Positions 23,614 to 36,556 of a stretch of DNA of 64,000 nucleotides are shown here, piece after piece. The DNA is from Adiantum capillus-veneris (Eukaryota; Streptophyta; Polypodiopsida; Polypodiales; Pteridaceae). The translations under genes were made by a program, and so were the position numbers. The notes below the pieces were generated by a model. The model did not search any database. It saw only the letters and a program-made list of their open reading frames with translations, and was not told the DNA's origin. How positions within the stretch are numbered: the first letter of the stretch is position 1; every line of letters begins with the position of its first letter. The stretch lies in NCBI GenBank assembly GCA_014529385.2, contig CM043942.1:60403684-60467683 (forward strand). Reading direction: 5' to 3'.

Positions 23614-25460
23614 AGACATCCATAATTGACCATGAATAGAAAGAATTGATGAGCAAGAGAAAACTTTTGGTACAATAAAAAACATGATTACAATGGCTTC
23701 AATAAGGAGGTGGACCGGGGTAAGGCGATGGTGGAAACATCTATAATGGAATGTCACATGGTCAATGGGATGGGACAAAGCACCTTTGTTTCATCTCTAT
23801 GCTAATGCAGTGCTGGTTGAGAAATTTACAAGCCCTCACCATAGTGTCTGCCCCATCAAAACAATCAACCACTACATATCCCTCTTGAGTGAAAGTTCCA
23901 AGAATCCACCAACATATTTCTCCACATAATATACAATATATCATAGATGAAATATACCAATTTTTTTGGTCCTTAAGGAAGTGGTTGTGTTAGCCAAAAA
24001 TAACTCGTGAACATCTTGCACTATTGGACTAAATAATGGATCAAATTTCCAACATTTTCTATGCTATATGGTTGTATCCCAACAAAAGGCCTTGACTCCT
24101 TGAGTATGCCATTGTCTACTTCAAAATGCTTGACATTGGCAGCAATGTTGCCAGCTTCTCAATCGTAGTGAGGATGCTCATAGCTATCGCTATTGGCCCA
24201 AGTAAACACCGTCACGGTGAGAAAGGACATCTACAATAATCAATGAACTCTTTTCTTATAAAAATGTATATATAGCATACACAATAAAAACTAAAATTAC
24301 AAACATGAAATAAAATATTTGATCCCATCAATCATTGCGTATCAAGTAATAAGGATGCGATAGTTCCAAGCATCTACTTCTACCATGCCAAGATTCACCA
24401 TGTGAAGTGTTGCTATTAGTGTGCCCTATGGTAGAAGATACTCTATCGCTAAAGTGAAGGCCGAATCTAATAGATCCCTAGAGAAAAATTTCCATCTAGG
24501 GACTATTGGATTTAATAGGGAGACTGCACAATGAGTGGGAAAATCTACCCACACTAATCGCAACCCCCCAATTTGAGCAGTATAGTCCATTTGTCTAGTG
24601 GAAAACAAGGAGCCCAAAAATTGTTGAACCACACTTGTTTTGTTTATATCATGCACTTAACATATAGAATTCAATTCAATTGCCCTGTGTATATGCTACC
24701 CAAATTCAAAAGTAAAATTTACCTACTTTTTGACCTCTTGCCTTGTAACGCTAATCGCATGTTATTGATGTTGCAACACACTCCAAGGTATAGTGGATTG
24801 ATCTCCTCCTTTGGACCATCTACGACTAAAAACAATCTTATATCTATTTGTTAGTCAAACTTACTAATTTGTATAGATAGTTAAGTATCATGAAAAACAA
24901 ATATTATGCCTTTACCTAACCCAAACATCTCCTCAATGTTACCATTTGGACTAAGAATGTAATGATCATCCTGCTCGGAGTGGTTGTGGTCACTATGCTC
25001 TAATAAAGAGCATGCATTTGTGATCTCTCATTGGCACTCACATGAAATGTCGTATAAAGAGTTTCATCCACACCTTGAGCCTCTACTCCCCCATCATCAT
25101 CGGTGTCTGCATGTGGGTGTGTGCTGGGGTGGATACTATTTTTATTGCCTTCTCCATGGCCTACCATTGAATTGTCATCATTGTTCCCATCTCGTTTTCC
25201 CCTGGCATTCTTTTTGTGTTTTCTACTAGATGGTTCAGCTTCATGATTATCCTCAATCCGTTGCCTTTTTTTTTGTTAGGGGAAAGTCTTTTTCTAGAAG
25301 CTATAGTCCAAAGATTTATTTTCATATTGTGAGAAAATCTATCCCTAAGTGTGTTTACTAACCATTATACGCGATGGCCTCTTCTTCTAGAAAAGTCTAT
25401 TGGAGTAATCTAACAACCATGGACAACTCCTCCACAATGTTTTTTTGAAGCTTTTTGATT
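23612..25460. other. Unassigned intergenic DNA
   Basis: About 1.85 kb of AT-rich sequence with short ORFs only (up to about 93 codons). I looked for transposase, RT and host-gene motifs on both strands and recognised none. A degraded DNA transposon is possible but unsupported. Confidence 0.4.
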
Positions 25461-25910
25461 TAAACCGCTGGGTAGAGTCCAGTCTTCTATTTCTCTAGCT
25501 CAACCCATGCATCAAATGGATGTTTTGGGTGGAGAAACTAGTCTCAAGAGATAAAGGAGAGAGATTGAGCTCTTGCAAGCGCGCGCGCACACACACACAC
25601 ACACAAAGATGGACACAAAAGACTGTACTTCTGTTTCTTCACACTAACTCAAGATAATTTCTACGAAACATAAGGGAAAATACAACATAAAAGGGAATTG
25701 GTACAACGGTATAATGTAAACCGCTAGTGAGTGAGGTGTGTGGATAAGCACATCATAATTCCAGTAGGTAGACTAGCTTGATGTCGTACAACTGTAGTAT
25801 CACTGGCAAAGATATTCGTATCCACCAAGGCACGTTAGCGATAATGGCTATCAGTGGTACTCATCCAGGAGTTGTACATGTTGAGCTTGACATATCAACA
25901 CCCCCCCTCA
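25461..25910 (-). repeat. 3' LTR start and polypurine tract of copia element C3
   Basis: On the minus strand, TGAGGGGGGG (25910-25901) is followed by TGTTGATATGTCAAGC, a typical polypurine tract and TG-starting LTR. The far LTR end is not determined because no partner copy exists in the window; the left coordinate is only a guess. Confidence 0.5.
25579..25604. repeat. (GC)n(AC)n microsatellite
   Basis: A short GCGCGC run followed by an AC repeat, within the probable LTR of C3. Confidence 0.85.
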
Positions 25911-27499
25911 AGATCAACCCCATCTCTTGTATGCCAAGCATCACTCAAAATCATCATAGCTTCTCCGCTCCAAGGGCCTTCATGAAGATATCTGTAACCT
26001 GCTCATCCGTCGCTCCATGTACTCAAGGTTGATGTCACTTGCTAAGACCCTCTCTCCGATGAAGTGGTACTGCACCTCAATGTGGTATGAAACACTAGGT
26101 TTTGTGCCAACTGTATGATTTTGAGGTTGTCATAATAGATGACAACTGGACTTTGTACTTGTATTCCAAATTCCTACAATAGCAATCCTAGCCATGCTAC
26201 CTCACATGCCGCCACTGTAGTACCCCTGTAATCTACCTTTGTACTTGAAGGAGAACTCATAGGTTGCTTCTTGTTGGTCCACGTGATAGTAGCACTCCCA
26301 AGTGAGGACATGAATCCACTAGTAGACCTGCAATTGTATGTACTACGAGCGTAATCTACATTTGTGTAGCCATAGAGATGCAAATCCACTAGCACTCACA
26401 GAGTGCAATGTATGTCTCACAGCATCCAAGTGTAGTTTCTTGGGAGATTGCATGAATTGACTCACCTATCTAACTGTGTAGCTCAAATCTGGATGTGAGA
26501 TAGTCATGTAGATCAAGCTGCCCACAATATTCCTATACATGTAGCATTGTCAAGTACTTTAACTACATCATTGCCAACTTCAAATTTTGATCTAAGGGCA
26601 TTCCAATTGGCTTACAATCATCCATACCATATTTCTTTAACATGTCCAAAGCATATTGTCTTTGTAACCCAACCATACACCCTCTTCTATGCAAATAATT
26701 TCAATGCCCAAGAAATACCATAAGCCTCCCAAGTATTTCATCTCAAACTCCTACATAATTAGAGCCTATACACCCTCTACTCCAGCCACACTATCACCTC
26801 CAATGATTAATTCATCCACATAGATCCATATCACCACAATTCCTATCTCATTCTTTTGCACATACAATGAATGATCTGCATCAGACATTTCAATGCCCAA
26901 TGAAATGAGGAATTCCACAATCCTCTCATGCCGAGCTCTAGGTGCTTCCTTCAGCCCATACAATGCTTTCTTTAATACGAGGTCCGTAGCGGCATATTTG
27001 CATAACCTTGTGGCTGCTCCATATACACCACTTTCTCCAAGTCTCAATTCAAAAAGGAATTCTTTACATCCCCAGTGCTTCAACACCCATTTTAAATCAG
27101 TAGCAACCACTGCACTAAACACATGAACAATATCCATCTTGTTTATGGGGTTGAATGTCTCCTCATAGTAAGTCCCATAATTCCACATATAATCTTTGGC
27201 CACAAGCCTAGCCTTGTACCTACTCACACTACCATAAAAATTATACTTTATATTGCAAACCCATTTACATCCAATTGCCATTCTACTTATTGGTAATGGC
27301 ACATATTATTATGTTCCATTTGCATCAAGTGTAGCCATCTCTTCATCTATAGATTGCAGCCATTTTTCACCTTTGACAGCATCCTCAAAACATGTGGTTT
27401 CTACCTTTTCTGTAATCCTTGCCATATATGCACAACAATCAATCTTTGCACAAGATTTCTTACTCTTTCAAACCTCCATGGTCTAGGATCACTTCCAGG
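25911..27499 (-). pseudogene. pol: C3 copia RT and RNase H (decayed)
   Basis: Minus-strand remains of a Ty1/copia polymerase. RT: GCKWVCNIKY (about 27260), [26 protein letters not shown] (about 26950), then IYVDELIIGG where YVDD is expected (about 26815). RNase H: LHLYGYTNVDYA (about 26370), STSGFMSSLGSATITW, and VAACEVAWL (about 26190); the end runs through VQYHFIGE-like sequence near 26060. Numerous stops and frameshifts. The segment is cut at 27499 by C2 and continues at 32988 with the integrase-RT linker. Confidence 0.85.
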
Positions 27500-27691
27500 T
27501 GTTGGGGTATAAAGCCCAATGTGGTCGCCCAGGTAAGTGGGCGGGCCGCCAGTTATGTACACGTATTCTTTTGTAAAAACCTAATAAGAACTCACTATGC
27601 TCTAAACATTACAGTACAGCGAGTTCACCATATCGTCGTGCTCTTCTTCTCGCACTCTCTCTCGCGTCGCACTTCCGCTCGTACTCCTTCA
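27500..27691 (+). repeat. 5' LTR of C2
   Basis: A 192-bp LTR from TGTTGGGG to CCTTCA, paired with 32796-32987. Confidence 0.95.
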
Positions 27692-27693
27692 AC

Positions 27694-27709
27694 TGGTATC
27701 AGAGCTCAG
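27694..27709 (+). other. tRNA-iMet primer-binding site of C2
   Basis: TGGTATCAGAGCTCAG starts two bases after the LTR. This is the usual initiator-methionine primer site of plant copia elements. Confidence 0.9.
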
Positions 27710-28725
27710 ATCGAGGCTCGAGGCAGCACTGCAGGAGGCTAGAGTCACCAGCTCAGATTGGAGTGAAATTCGACAGGCGAAGACACGGAACCAAATCCTG
27801 TGGGACCGCCCGAAGGACTTGGTGTTCTCAGAATTTCATTTTGAGGTCATCTCGGCCACCGTTCGGCTTCGACAAAGGTCTGCGCAGGCCATTTTTGACT
27901 ACGTGGTCTCGACGGGTGCAGATCCGACTCTTCAAATTTGGGGTTTTCGGCCTACGAATGCAGGTGCTGAGGATATCGACACTCCCAGAGTGTTGATTTG
28001 TGGCTGTCTACACATCGAAGGACGGCTCACAGTTCTTGGAGGCGTGTCACATACGACACGGACGCATCTACACACAGATTGTAGGCGACATTCACTAGTT
28101 CATCAGGTAGCTTGTGTTTGCTGCTTGATATTTCAGATTTCATCCTGACATTGCAGGTACTTCCACATGGGATGTTTTGTCAGAGATGATGTATGTCTGT
28201 TGAGGGTTTGCTGGCTGTGAGTCACGCAGCAAACAACAGCCGCAGCGGTTACAGCATACAGTGGGAAATTTGTGGATGTATGACTTTCTGGGAAGTCTAT
28301 GTACTGTCAGAGTTATTGCAGCCTTTGTTGAGGGTCGAGTGAGGTTTTATTGAGCTGGGGGATTCTCGAATGTTGAGATCCTTTCGGTGATACAGGTCTT
28401 GGAGCGATCCCTCGAGCACACTTAGATAGGCAGCTAGGATGTAAAGATGCTTTACTGCCGTTGAGGCATTGTCGCAGTCTATGCTTACAGGACAGTCAGA
28501 GACAGTACAGGTGCAGGGCAGGTTTACCCACAGCCTACAGTGTCAGAGAGACAGTGTTTTTTGAGTACACCAGAGCCATTTTACAAAGGAGACTCTGCCA
28601 AAATTTATGCAGAATTTGAAGCTTTCTTGGTTCATTTGACAGGTTGATATTGGTTCAGAGGTCAGTTTACAGGGGAAACTCTGCCGAATTTTTCCCAGGA
28701 AAGTAAACCACTGTGAAGCGTAGCT
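27710..28725 (+). other. C2 5' leader
   Basis: About 1 kb between primer site and gag ATG. ORFs up to 109 codons occur (for example 27819-28148) but have no recognisable domain. It contains the block at 28361-28405 shared with C1. Confidence 0.6.
28361..28405 (+). other. Conserved leader block shared with C1
   Basis: GATTCTCGAATGTTGAGATC followed by GGTGATACAGG, the counterpart of 10499-10541. Confidence 0.5.
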
Positions 28726-31700
28726 ATGGCTGGATCACAGGACACTGCTCTTTACAATATCAAGAAGTTGGATAGAACCAATTTCCCATTGTGGAAGAAG
28801 CAGATTTCGCACGTGTTGGTACAAAAGAAGCAGATAAAACCTATAAAGCTCAAGGGGATAAAAACAGAAGATATGGACGAAAATGAATGGAGCGAAATGG
28901 ATGAATTGGCACTTTCTACCATTATGCTGACTTTGGTAGAAAGCGTTTACTTCAATCTAGCAGACGAGATGTCAGCTTATCAAGCATGGTTAAAGCTGAG
29001 TGATCTTTATGAGAAGCAGAGTGCAGCTTCACAGGTATACTGGCTTAAGAATCTTGTTGACTTGAAGATGAAAGAAGGGACACCTATGTCCAATCATCTA
29101 AATGAATTCAACACAATCTACAGTCAGTTGTCAGCTCAAGGTGTCAAGTTTGATGAACCTGTTAGAGCTATGTTCCTGTTGGTCACATTTCCGGAAAGTT
29201 GGGACACTTTTCACACAGCTTTGAGTAATTCTGCACCTCGAGATGGTTTGAACATAGCAGGTGTAGAAGGAAGTCTGCTTACTGAAGAAACCAATAGAAA
29301 GACAATGGACAAAGGCAAAGGAACAACCTTAGTTGTCAGGGGAAGGACCAAAGAAAAGTACAAAGGTGGAAAGAGGAATCAGTCTCGTAGCAAGTCCCGC
29401 AGTGCTAAAGGAAAGAGTGACATAGAATGCTACCATTGTGGCAAGAAGGGTCACATGAAAAGAGACTATAGCAAATGGAAAGCAGAAAAAGGCAAAGAGA
29501 AAGATGAAGACCATGGTGAGAAGAACAAGTCCTCAGTGAAGATTCAAGAAATAAATGTGACAAACACTGTTGCAGAGGATGACAGTCTAGTGTCAGGAGA
29601 CATCTACTTCTTGAAGAATACATTGCACTCAGCTCTTCTTACAGCATCTGATGGAAATGCACTGAGTGACTGGATTATAGACTCAGGGGCATCACTTCAT
29701 GTGTCTCCAAACAAGGAGTGGTTTACCTCTTATGTGACCACTAAAGATCATGTTCAGCTAGGCAATGGGCAGACATGTGAGATCTTAGGTGTTGGAGATG
29801 TTCAATTGAAGTTTCAGAATGGCTCTTCTTTCACGATGAAGAATGTGAGACATGTTCCCGCAATTACAAAGAGCTTGATCAGCACAGGTTTACTTGATGA
29901 TGCTGGCTACGTCACCACTTTTGGACATAACATGTGGAAGATATCCAAGGGTTCTATGACAGTAGCACATGGAGTAAAGTCTGGAGGACTTTACATGATT
30001 TATGTATCAAATGTCTCTAAAAATGCAATCAATGTAACCGAGCAGCCGAACGTTTCTTTGTGGCATAGCCGGTTAGGACATATGTCCAAGAAGGGAATGG
30101 AAATCTTGTCTCGTTCTGGTTATTTTCCTGGCTTTTCATTTAATGATTTTGAATTCTGTGAACATTGTCTTTATGGTAAGCAAACATAGCAGCCACATAA
30201 GCATAGAAGCAATAGAAGAGATACACAGTTGGCACTTGTTCATAGTGATTTGTGTGGACCTATGCCTAACCTATCTCTAGGGGGAGCTTCTTACTTTATG
30301 ACATTTATAGATGATTACTCGAGGAAAGTATGGGTTTACTTTCTCAAGCACAAGGATGAAGCGTTTAGTGTTTTCAAAACGTTTGTGACACTTGTGGAGA
30401 ATCAGAGTGGCAAGAAGCTTAAATGCTTACGCACAGACAATGGTGGAGAGTATGTTTCAAAGGCCTTTCAGGACTTTTGTGAGTCAAAAGGTATAAAACG
30501 TGAACTTACTGCTCCTTACAATCCTCCTCAAAATGGTGTTGCTGAGAGGATGAATAGGACCATACAAGAGAAGGTCAGAAGTATGTTGTCTAATGCACAG
30601 CTGCCAAATGGGTTTTGGGCTGAAGCTGTATCAACAGCTATTCATCTTATAAATAGATCTCCTATCAAGGTTTTGCAGAAGGATTCAGTGCTAGAGATGG
30701 TATGGTCAGGCAAAATTCCCTCATACAAGCATCTCAAAGTCTTTGGCTGTGAGACATATACTCACGTTCCAAAGGAATTTAGGAACAAACTTGAGCCAAA
30801 GAGTAGAAAGTGCATCTTTCTAGGCTATGGTAATTTTGGTGAGATGGGGTACAGACTTTGGGATCCCGAATCCAGAAAGGTTGTCCGCAGCAATGATGTT
30901 CACTTTAATGAATCCAAATATCATTCTAAACCAGAGAGGGTTGAGGAGATTAGAAGAGTTGTCTTCCAAGAGGATGGACCTGCACGTGCAAGACAAAATG
31001 TCAGGGCTCAAGAGGAGAAAGGACAGGATAGAGTGGAACCACAGGTTGTGGCTGAGCCTAAGCCACCTATTGTGCGTAGATCTGGATGTGTCACGCGACC
31101 TCCTGATAGGTTTGCTCCATCTATGAACTATGTCATGTTGACTGATTGCAATGATCCTTCATGTTACAAGGAAGCAGTGCAAATGAAGGACTCTGGGAAT
31201 TGGCAATTGGCCATGCAGTCAGAGATGACAGCTCTACATAAAAACCAGACATGGAAGCTAGTTAAATTACCACGGGGCAAAAAGGCTCTACCTTGTAAAT
31301 GGGTTTACAGGTATAAGATCACCGCTCATGATAGTCAGCCAAAGTACAAAGCAAGGCTTGTTGCCAAGGGCTTTAAGCAAGAACAAGGCATTGACTTTGA
31401 TGAAGTCTTCTCTCCAGTGGTCAAGATGACTACATTGAGATGCTTTCTTGCATTGGTTGCCATATTAGATTTGGTGTTGCACCAAATGGATGTCAAGACA
31501 GCGTTCTTGCATGGTGATTTAGATGTGGAAATTTACATGTAGCAGCCAGAAGGGTTTGTTGAGAAAGGCAAGGAAGATTGGGTATGCCATTTGTTAAAGA
31601 GTCTTTATGGCTTAAAACAATCACCGAGGGCATGGTACCATAAATTCCACAAGTTTATGCTTTCTCAAGGCTACAAACGTAGTGAGTTCGATCACTATCT

Positions 31701-32706
31701 ATATACAAAGAAGGCTAAGGATGGTAGTTGGTTGATCCTTATTTTGTATGTGGATGACATGTTGATTGCTGGCAAGCACTTGGAAGAAATTTCAGCTTTG
31801 AAGTCAAAGATGGAAAAATCGTTTGACATGAAAGACATGGGTGAGGCAAGTCATATACTTGGTATGCGCATTGAAAGAGATAGATCAAAGAAGTTGATTT
31901 GGTTATCTCAAACAGAGTATATTGACAAGGTTTTGCAACGTTTCAATATGGAGAAGGGAAAGGCATTGAGTGTTCCATTGCCACCATATGTGAAACTTAG
32001 CAAACAAGATTGTCCTGTGTCTGAGGAAGAACATGCTGAAATGGATAAGATTCCATATGCGTCTCCAATGGGTAGTTTGATGTATGCAATGATTGCTACT
32101 CGCCCAGACATTGCATTTGCAGTGGGAGTAGTAAGTCGATACATGTCAAACCGAGGCAAGAAACATTGGGAGGCAGTGAAAGGAATATTGAGATACGTGA
32201 AAGCTACAAAGAGTATGCGTATATGCTATGGGAGTCAGGAGCTAAGTGTAAAGGGTTTTACAGACTCAGATTATGCAAGTGACTTAGACAACCGAAGGTC
32301 TACGTCAGGGTATGTCTTTACATTGGCTGGTGGAGCAGTATGATGGCGTTCTAGATTACAAGATTGTGTTACTCAGTCTACTACAGAGGCTGAATATGTT
32401 GCAACATCAAAGGCATGCAAAGAATCAATTTGGCTTAATCGACTAGTAACAGATTTGGGAATCAAAGAAGAGATGCCTGTGTTATATTGTGATAGTCAAA
32501 GTGCTATACAATTGGCTCGCAATCCAGTTTATCACTCAAAGACAAAGCATGTGGATGTGAAGTATCATTTCATCAGGGAAATTCTCGAGGATAAGCAACT
32601 TCAGCTTTTCAAAGTTCACACCACAGAAAATCCTGTTGATCTACTTACAAAAGGACTTCCCTCAGAGAGCTTTGCGCATTTTTGCAAGCAATTAGGTGTA
32701 GGGTAG
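28726..32706 (+). pseudogene. gag-pol: C2 gag-pol polyprotein (three in-frame stops)
   Basis: A single frame of about 1326 codons from an ATG in good context. Gag: LWKKQISHVL region, MKEGTPMSNHLNEFN, and the knuckle CYHCGKKGHMKRDY, whose last Cys is Tyr (about 29430-29470). Protease: IDSGASLHV (about 29675). Pre-integrase: LWHSRLGHMSKKG and FCEHCLYGKQ. Integrase DDE: HSDLCGP (30241), RTDNGGEY (30435), NGVAERMNRT (30535). [47 protein letters not shown] (about 31750). RNase H: TDSDYASD and STTEAEYVA, DSQSAIQLA. Stops: TAG 30187, TAG 31540, TGA 32341. Otherwise uninterrupted, so recently active. Motif order and spacing fit the Tork/Tnt1 group. Confidence 0.95.
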
Positions 32707-32795
32707 TACATCACTTCTCTACATCTCTTGTATATTAGCTTGTATAGTAGCTTCTCTCACACTTAAACTACCACATTGGACTTTAAGTGGGAAGT

Positions 32796-32987
32796 TGTTG
32801 GGATATAAATCCCAATATGGTCGCCCAGGTAAGTGGGCGGGCCACCAGGTATGTACACATATTCTTTTGTAAAAACCTAATAAGAACTCACTATGCTCTA
32901 CACATTACAGTAGAGCGAGTTCACCATATCGTCGTGCTCTTCTTCTCGCACTCTCTCTCGCGTCGCACTTCCGCTCGTACTCCTTCA
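32796..32987 (+). repeat. 3' LTR of C2
   Basis: A 192-bp LTR preceded by the polypurine tract AAGTGGGAAGT (32785-32795). Confidence 0.95.
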
Positions 32988-33425
32988 CTAGGTGCCTTGC
33001 TCCTCCCTACTTGAATCCTTCTTTTAGTTGGAGTCTTCATAGATGGTATGTCAAACTCCTTATCCAAGCTCTGCTCAAATCCACTACTATTGCCATCATC
33101 ATAACCAACACTCAAATTTGGCAAGGTAGGGGATTATCAAATTTTTCCTTCCCTTTTCTTGATACATTTGAAGAGTTAGCATGACTCACTATGTTATCCA
33201 GCTTGCCACTCAAGACTTGTGACTGCACACATGCATTTTTTGCAACCCACTCAAGACTTGTGACTGCACACATGCATTTTTTGCAACCCACTTGTGACTC
33301 ACTATGCAACCCACTCAAGACTTGTGACTGCACACATGCATTTTTTGCATCCACATTCTCTCTTACATTAACCCCCAAATCATCTTTTACATTAGCATAC
33401 CAACTTGCCATTTTATAAACAACAA
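32988..33425 (-). pseudogene. C3 integrase-RT linker (second half, after C2)
   Basis: Continues C3 beyond the C2 insertion. It matches the duplicate linker at about 34455-34812 (shared GGAGTCTTCA, TTTTCTTGATACATTTGAAG and ACATTCTCTCTTACATTA). It contains a local repeat expansion at about 33203-33350 that the duplicate lacks. The right end at about 33425 abuts the duplicated RT segment. Confidence 0.7.
33203..33350. repeat. Short tandem repeat in C3 linker
   Basis: Three copies of a unit containing CACTCAAGACTTGTGACTGC and ACACATGCATTTTTTGCA. The first two are adjacent (period about 42-43); the third follows a 20-odd-base insert. Unit variation and lack of cas genes exclude CRISPR. Confidence 0.85.
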
Positions 33426-33429
33426 CATC

Positions 33430-34812
33430 CTTACTATGTAGCTCAAGTGTGGACGTGAGATAGTCAAGTAGATCAAGCTACCCACAATCTTCGTCTACAT
33501 GGTAGCATTATCAAGCACTTGACATGCATCATTTCCCAAATTCAAATTTTGATCTACGGACATTGGAATTGGCTTACAATCAGCCATACCATACTTTTTC
33601 AACATATCCAAAGCATATTGACTTTGTGACAACCATACACCTTCTTCTGTGTGGATAATTTCAATGCCCAAGAAATATCACAAGTCTCTCAAGTATTTCA
33701 TGTCAAAATCCTGCATAAGTAGAGCTTGCACGCCCTCTACTTTAGCCACATTATCTCCTCTAATAATCAAATCATCCACATAGATAAAAACTACCACAAT
33801 TCCTGCCTCATTCTTTCGCATATACAATTAATGGTTTATATCCGACATCTCAAAGCCCAATAAAATGAGGAATGCCACAATCCTCTCATACCGAGCTCTA
33901 GGTGCTTGCTTCAGCCCATACAATGATTTCTTTAACCTCAATACAAGGTCATGTAGCCTTATGTTTGCATAACCACCATATACACAGTTTCTTCCAAGTC
34001 TCCATTCAAAAATGCATTCTTTACATCCATTTGTTTCAACACCCATTTTAATGTGGCAGCCACTGCAATAGACACACGAGCGATAGCCATCTTGGCTACA
34101 AGACTGAAGATCTCCTCATAATCAATCCCATAAGTCATGCATAACCTTTGGCCACAAGTCTAGCTTTGTACCTGCGCACACTGCCATCAACATTATGCTT
34201 TATTTTGTAAACCCACTTACATCCAATTGCCTTCTTATCCTTTAGTATGGCACCAATTCCCATGTTCCATTTGCATCAAGTGCAGCCATATCTCTCCATA
34301 GATTGCCGCCATTTTTCATCCTTGATAGCATCCTCAAAATATGTGGATTTTACTTCCTCTGTAATCTTCCCCATAAATGCAGCAATGGCAATCCACATAA
34401 CTATCATAAGTCAATCTCTGCACAGGATTTCTTACTCTTTCTGACTTGCGTGGTCTAGGATCACTTCCAGGTTCCCTTTTCCTTGCTTGTTTTCTTCTTG
34501 CACCCGGAGTCTTCACAGAGGCTATGCCAAACTACTCATGTAAACTCTGCTTAGAACCGTTGTTGTCACCATCATCATTAACAATACTCAAATTTGGCAA
34601 CTTAAGGGCATCATCAACTTTTTCCTTTCCTTTTCTTGATACATTTGAAGAGTTCGCAAGACTCACTCTTTCACATAACCTACCACTCCATGGATTCTAC
34701 CCATGATTTGCATTAGAGGATCCTTGCGGCCCACTCAAAACTTGTAACAACACACCTGCATTTTCTACAGCCACATTCTCTCTTACATTAGCCCCCAAAT
34801 CATCTTTTACAT
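33430..34812 (-). pseudogene. pol: Duplicated C3 copia linker-RT segment
   Basis: A second, diverged copy of the C3 RT and linker on the same strand. RT motifs: LYGLKQAPRARYE (about 33900), IYVDDLII-like sequence near 33775, and YGMADCKPIP near 33590. The linker up to 34812 ends where the A1 LTR begins. It lacks RNase H: its RT end joins the C3 linker at about 33428. The arrangement linker-RT-linker-RT-RNaseH suggests a partial tandem duplication. Confidence 0.8.
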
Positions 34813-35114
34813 TGTTAGCCCTCACGGACACCCTATCACCTACGACGGATGCTGTATTATTTATTTGGTAGAGTCAGGGACCGGGCTTGTCGGTCCAAAA
34901 AGTGTGTAGGTGATTGCCAATGAGAGGTGCACCACTTACCTTATTTTTCATAGCAGTTGTGCAACGATCGGCCACTATGGGCGCCCATGTGTGAATGGAC
35001 CAAACTCTTTTAAAAGGTCCATTTGACCTTAAAATCCTCATTCTCTTAGGTGTAAGCTAAGAAGTGCTCTTGCTACATCTCTGTCACCTTCTCCTTCTAT
35101 GTGTGTGTGTATGC

Positions 35115-35176
<62 letters not shown>

Positions 35177-35388
35177 ATTGCAGTGTTATCGACGGCAGCA
35201 AGTCGGTAGAGCGTGGCATTGGTGGCATCTCCTTCTTCTTCGGAGCACAGGATCCTTCAAGACGGCAGCATTGAGAGGTGAGTGACACACCATTGTTCTT
35301 TGAGCTTGCTAGGATTCTCTAGTTGTGTGTTTGCAGCCTTTCGAGGCTCGCACAGAGTGCACAGGCAAGTTCCCAGCCTTCGACACGT
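34813..35388 (+). repeat. 5' LTR of A1 (main part)
   Basis: It begins TGTTAGCCC. After G3 it continues as 45557-45571 and ends GTACA just before the primer site, giving about 590 bp in total with TGT/ACA ends. It contains a GA microsatellite. The 3' LTR is outside the window. Confidence 0.75.
35116..35175. repeat. (GA)n microsatellite in A1 LTR
   Basis: About 60 bases of uninterrupted GA repeat. Confidence 0.97.
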
Positions 35389-36213
35389 TGTCGTGCTGTG
35401 ACACGTACCTAGTGGGAACGCATGCTACAAGATCTATCTTGTATTTTTTTAGATACATAATTATATTTCCTATAGTGTACATATGCATATTTAAGTATAA
35501 TAATAAGCCTTCTATCTCATCCTATTATTTTTCTCAAGGGTAACCTATCCTTACTTTACCATCAGAAAATACTATGGGAAAAGCATCAATAGCTTCGCCT
35601 TGTTAACTTGGGGCAAAAAGCATTGATTCTTTATTTCTACTATTTCATTATCATCTCACACCCTAGCTAGATCCTATATCTAGGGTAAACTCCAATATAT
35701 ATATATTCTATGTATTTTTTATACTTTTCTTATATTTCTTTTTAAATAGCTACTAGGAGAGAATCAAATCCTAGTGGGACACTAGGTGGCATGATTTCAA
35801 AGATACACTTATTTTAATGCATTATTGCAAGCATGATTACAAAACCTTTTCAAGGAGCAATGTCATGCTTTCATATGGCATGAGGTGTCCTTTGGAATTA
35901 AATGAAAGTTTAGGCTAAGGAGACCACATGAAGACTTTTGCTGCCATAAATGGACCCTATTTTGATGAATTTTTTACACAAGGTTCCAATCCGAATTGGA
36001 AAACGATTTTAAAATGAAAATCGTAGCTAATGAGCTGAAGTGTTTGCCCATATTTTTACTTTTTTATTTGGAGCCACGGTTGAGGAGATATGATCAAAAT
36101 ACTGGACCCCAGTCTGCCCACATCATGCAGGGGCATCTCATTTCCAACTGTTCCAATTCCTGTTCACACTGGCTCCTCTCTTCTTGTGTAAACCCTTGGG
36201 GGTTCCCTTCACC

Positions 36214-36220
36214 TATAAAA
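36214..36220 (+). promoter_or_regulatory. TATA box in G3 5' LTR
   Basis: TATAAAAGGGGACC. It is also present at 44270-44276 in the 3' LTR and in both G4 LTRs (minus strand 59345-59339 and 51322-51316). It lies about 610 bases upstream of sORF-A, so both small ORFs are in the transcribed leader. Confidence 0.75.
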
Positions 36221-36553
36221 GGGGACCTCTTCTTCCTTGGAAGGAACTCAGGCATTCAAGCCATTGATGAGAGGAATTCTTGAGGGAGTGAGTAGTAATG
36301 CCTAATTGTACTTAGCCATTAACATAAGCCCAGGCCTACACTTTCTTAGAGGAAGACTAGCCATTCTTGTATGCTATCTTTGGAAGATCAACTCTAATCA
36401 AAGAAGGTCTTGCACTTGGCATATCAATCAAAGCGGAGTTCTCCCCTCTTCTTCTCTCTCCATCAATAATGGTGCCAAAGGGTTTGTCAAGTAAGATGTG
36501 TTCTACATTGATGTTTTCTTGATTTCTTGTTGTTTTCTTTTTCATCTCTAATC

Positions 36554-36556
<3 letters not shown>

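Larger units (their letters stand above)
27500..32987 (+). mobile_element. Ty1/copia element C2 (Tnt1-like), nearly intact
   Basis: Two 192-bp LTRs flank a leader with a tRNA-iMet primer site and one gag-pol frame with three stops. The LTRs differ at about 8 positions (about 96% identical). Probable target duplication is CCAGG (27495-27499) and CTAGG (32988-32992), one mismatch. Removing C2 joins the C3 linker halves, matching the uninterrupted duplicate at about 34455. The domain order gag-protease-integrase-RT-RNaseH is that of copia. Confidence 0.95.

Noticed and set aside
24573-24854. 93-codon ORF as a gene
   Set aside because: No recognisable domain, no conserved partner in the window, AT-rich surroundings with many equal-sized chance ORFs.
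33203-33350. CRISPR-like spaced repeat
   Set aside because: Three imperfect copies with irregular spacing inside a copia linker, no cas genes, eukaryotic context.
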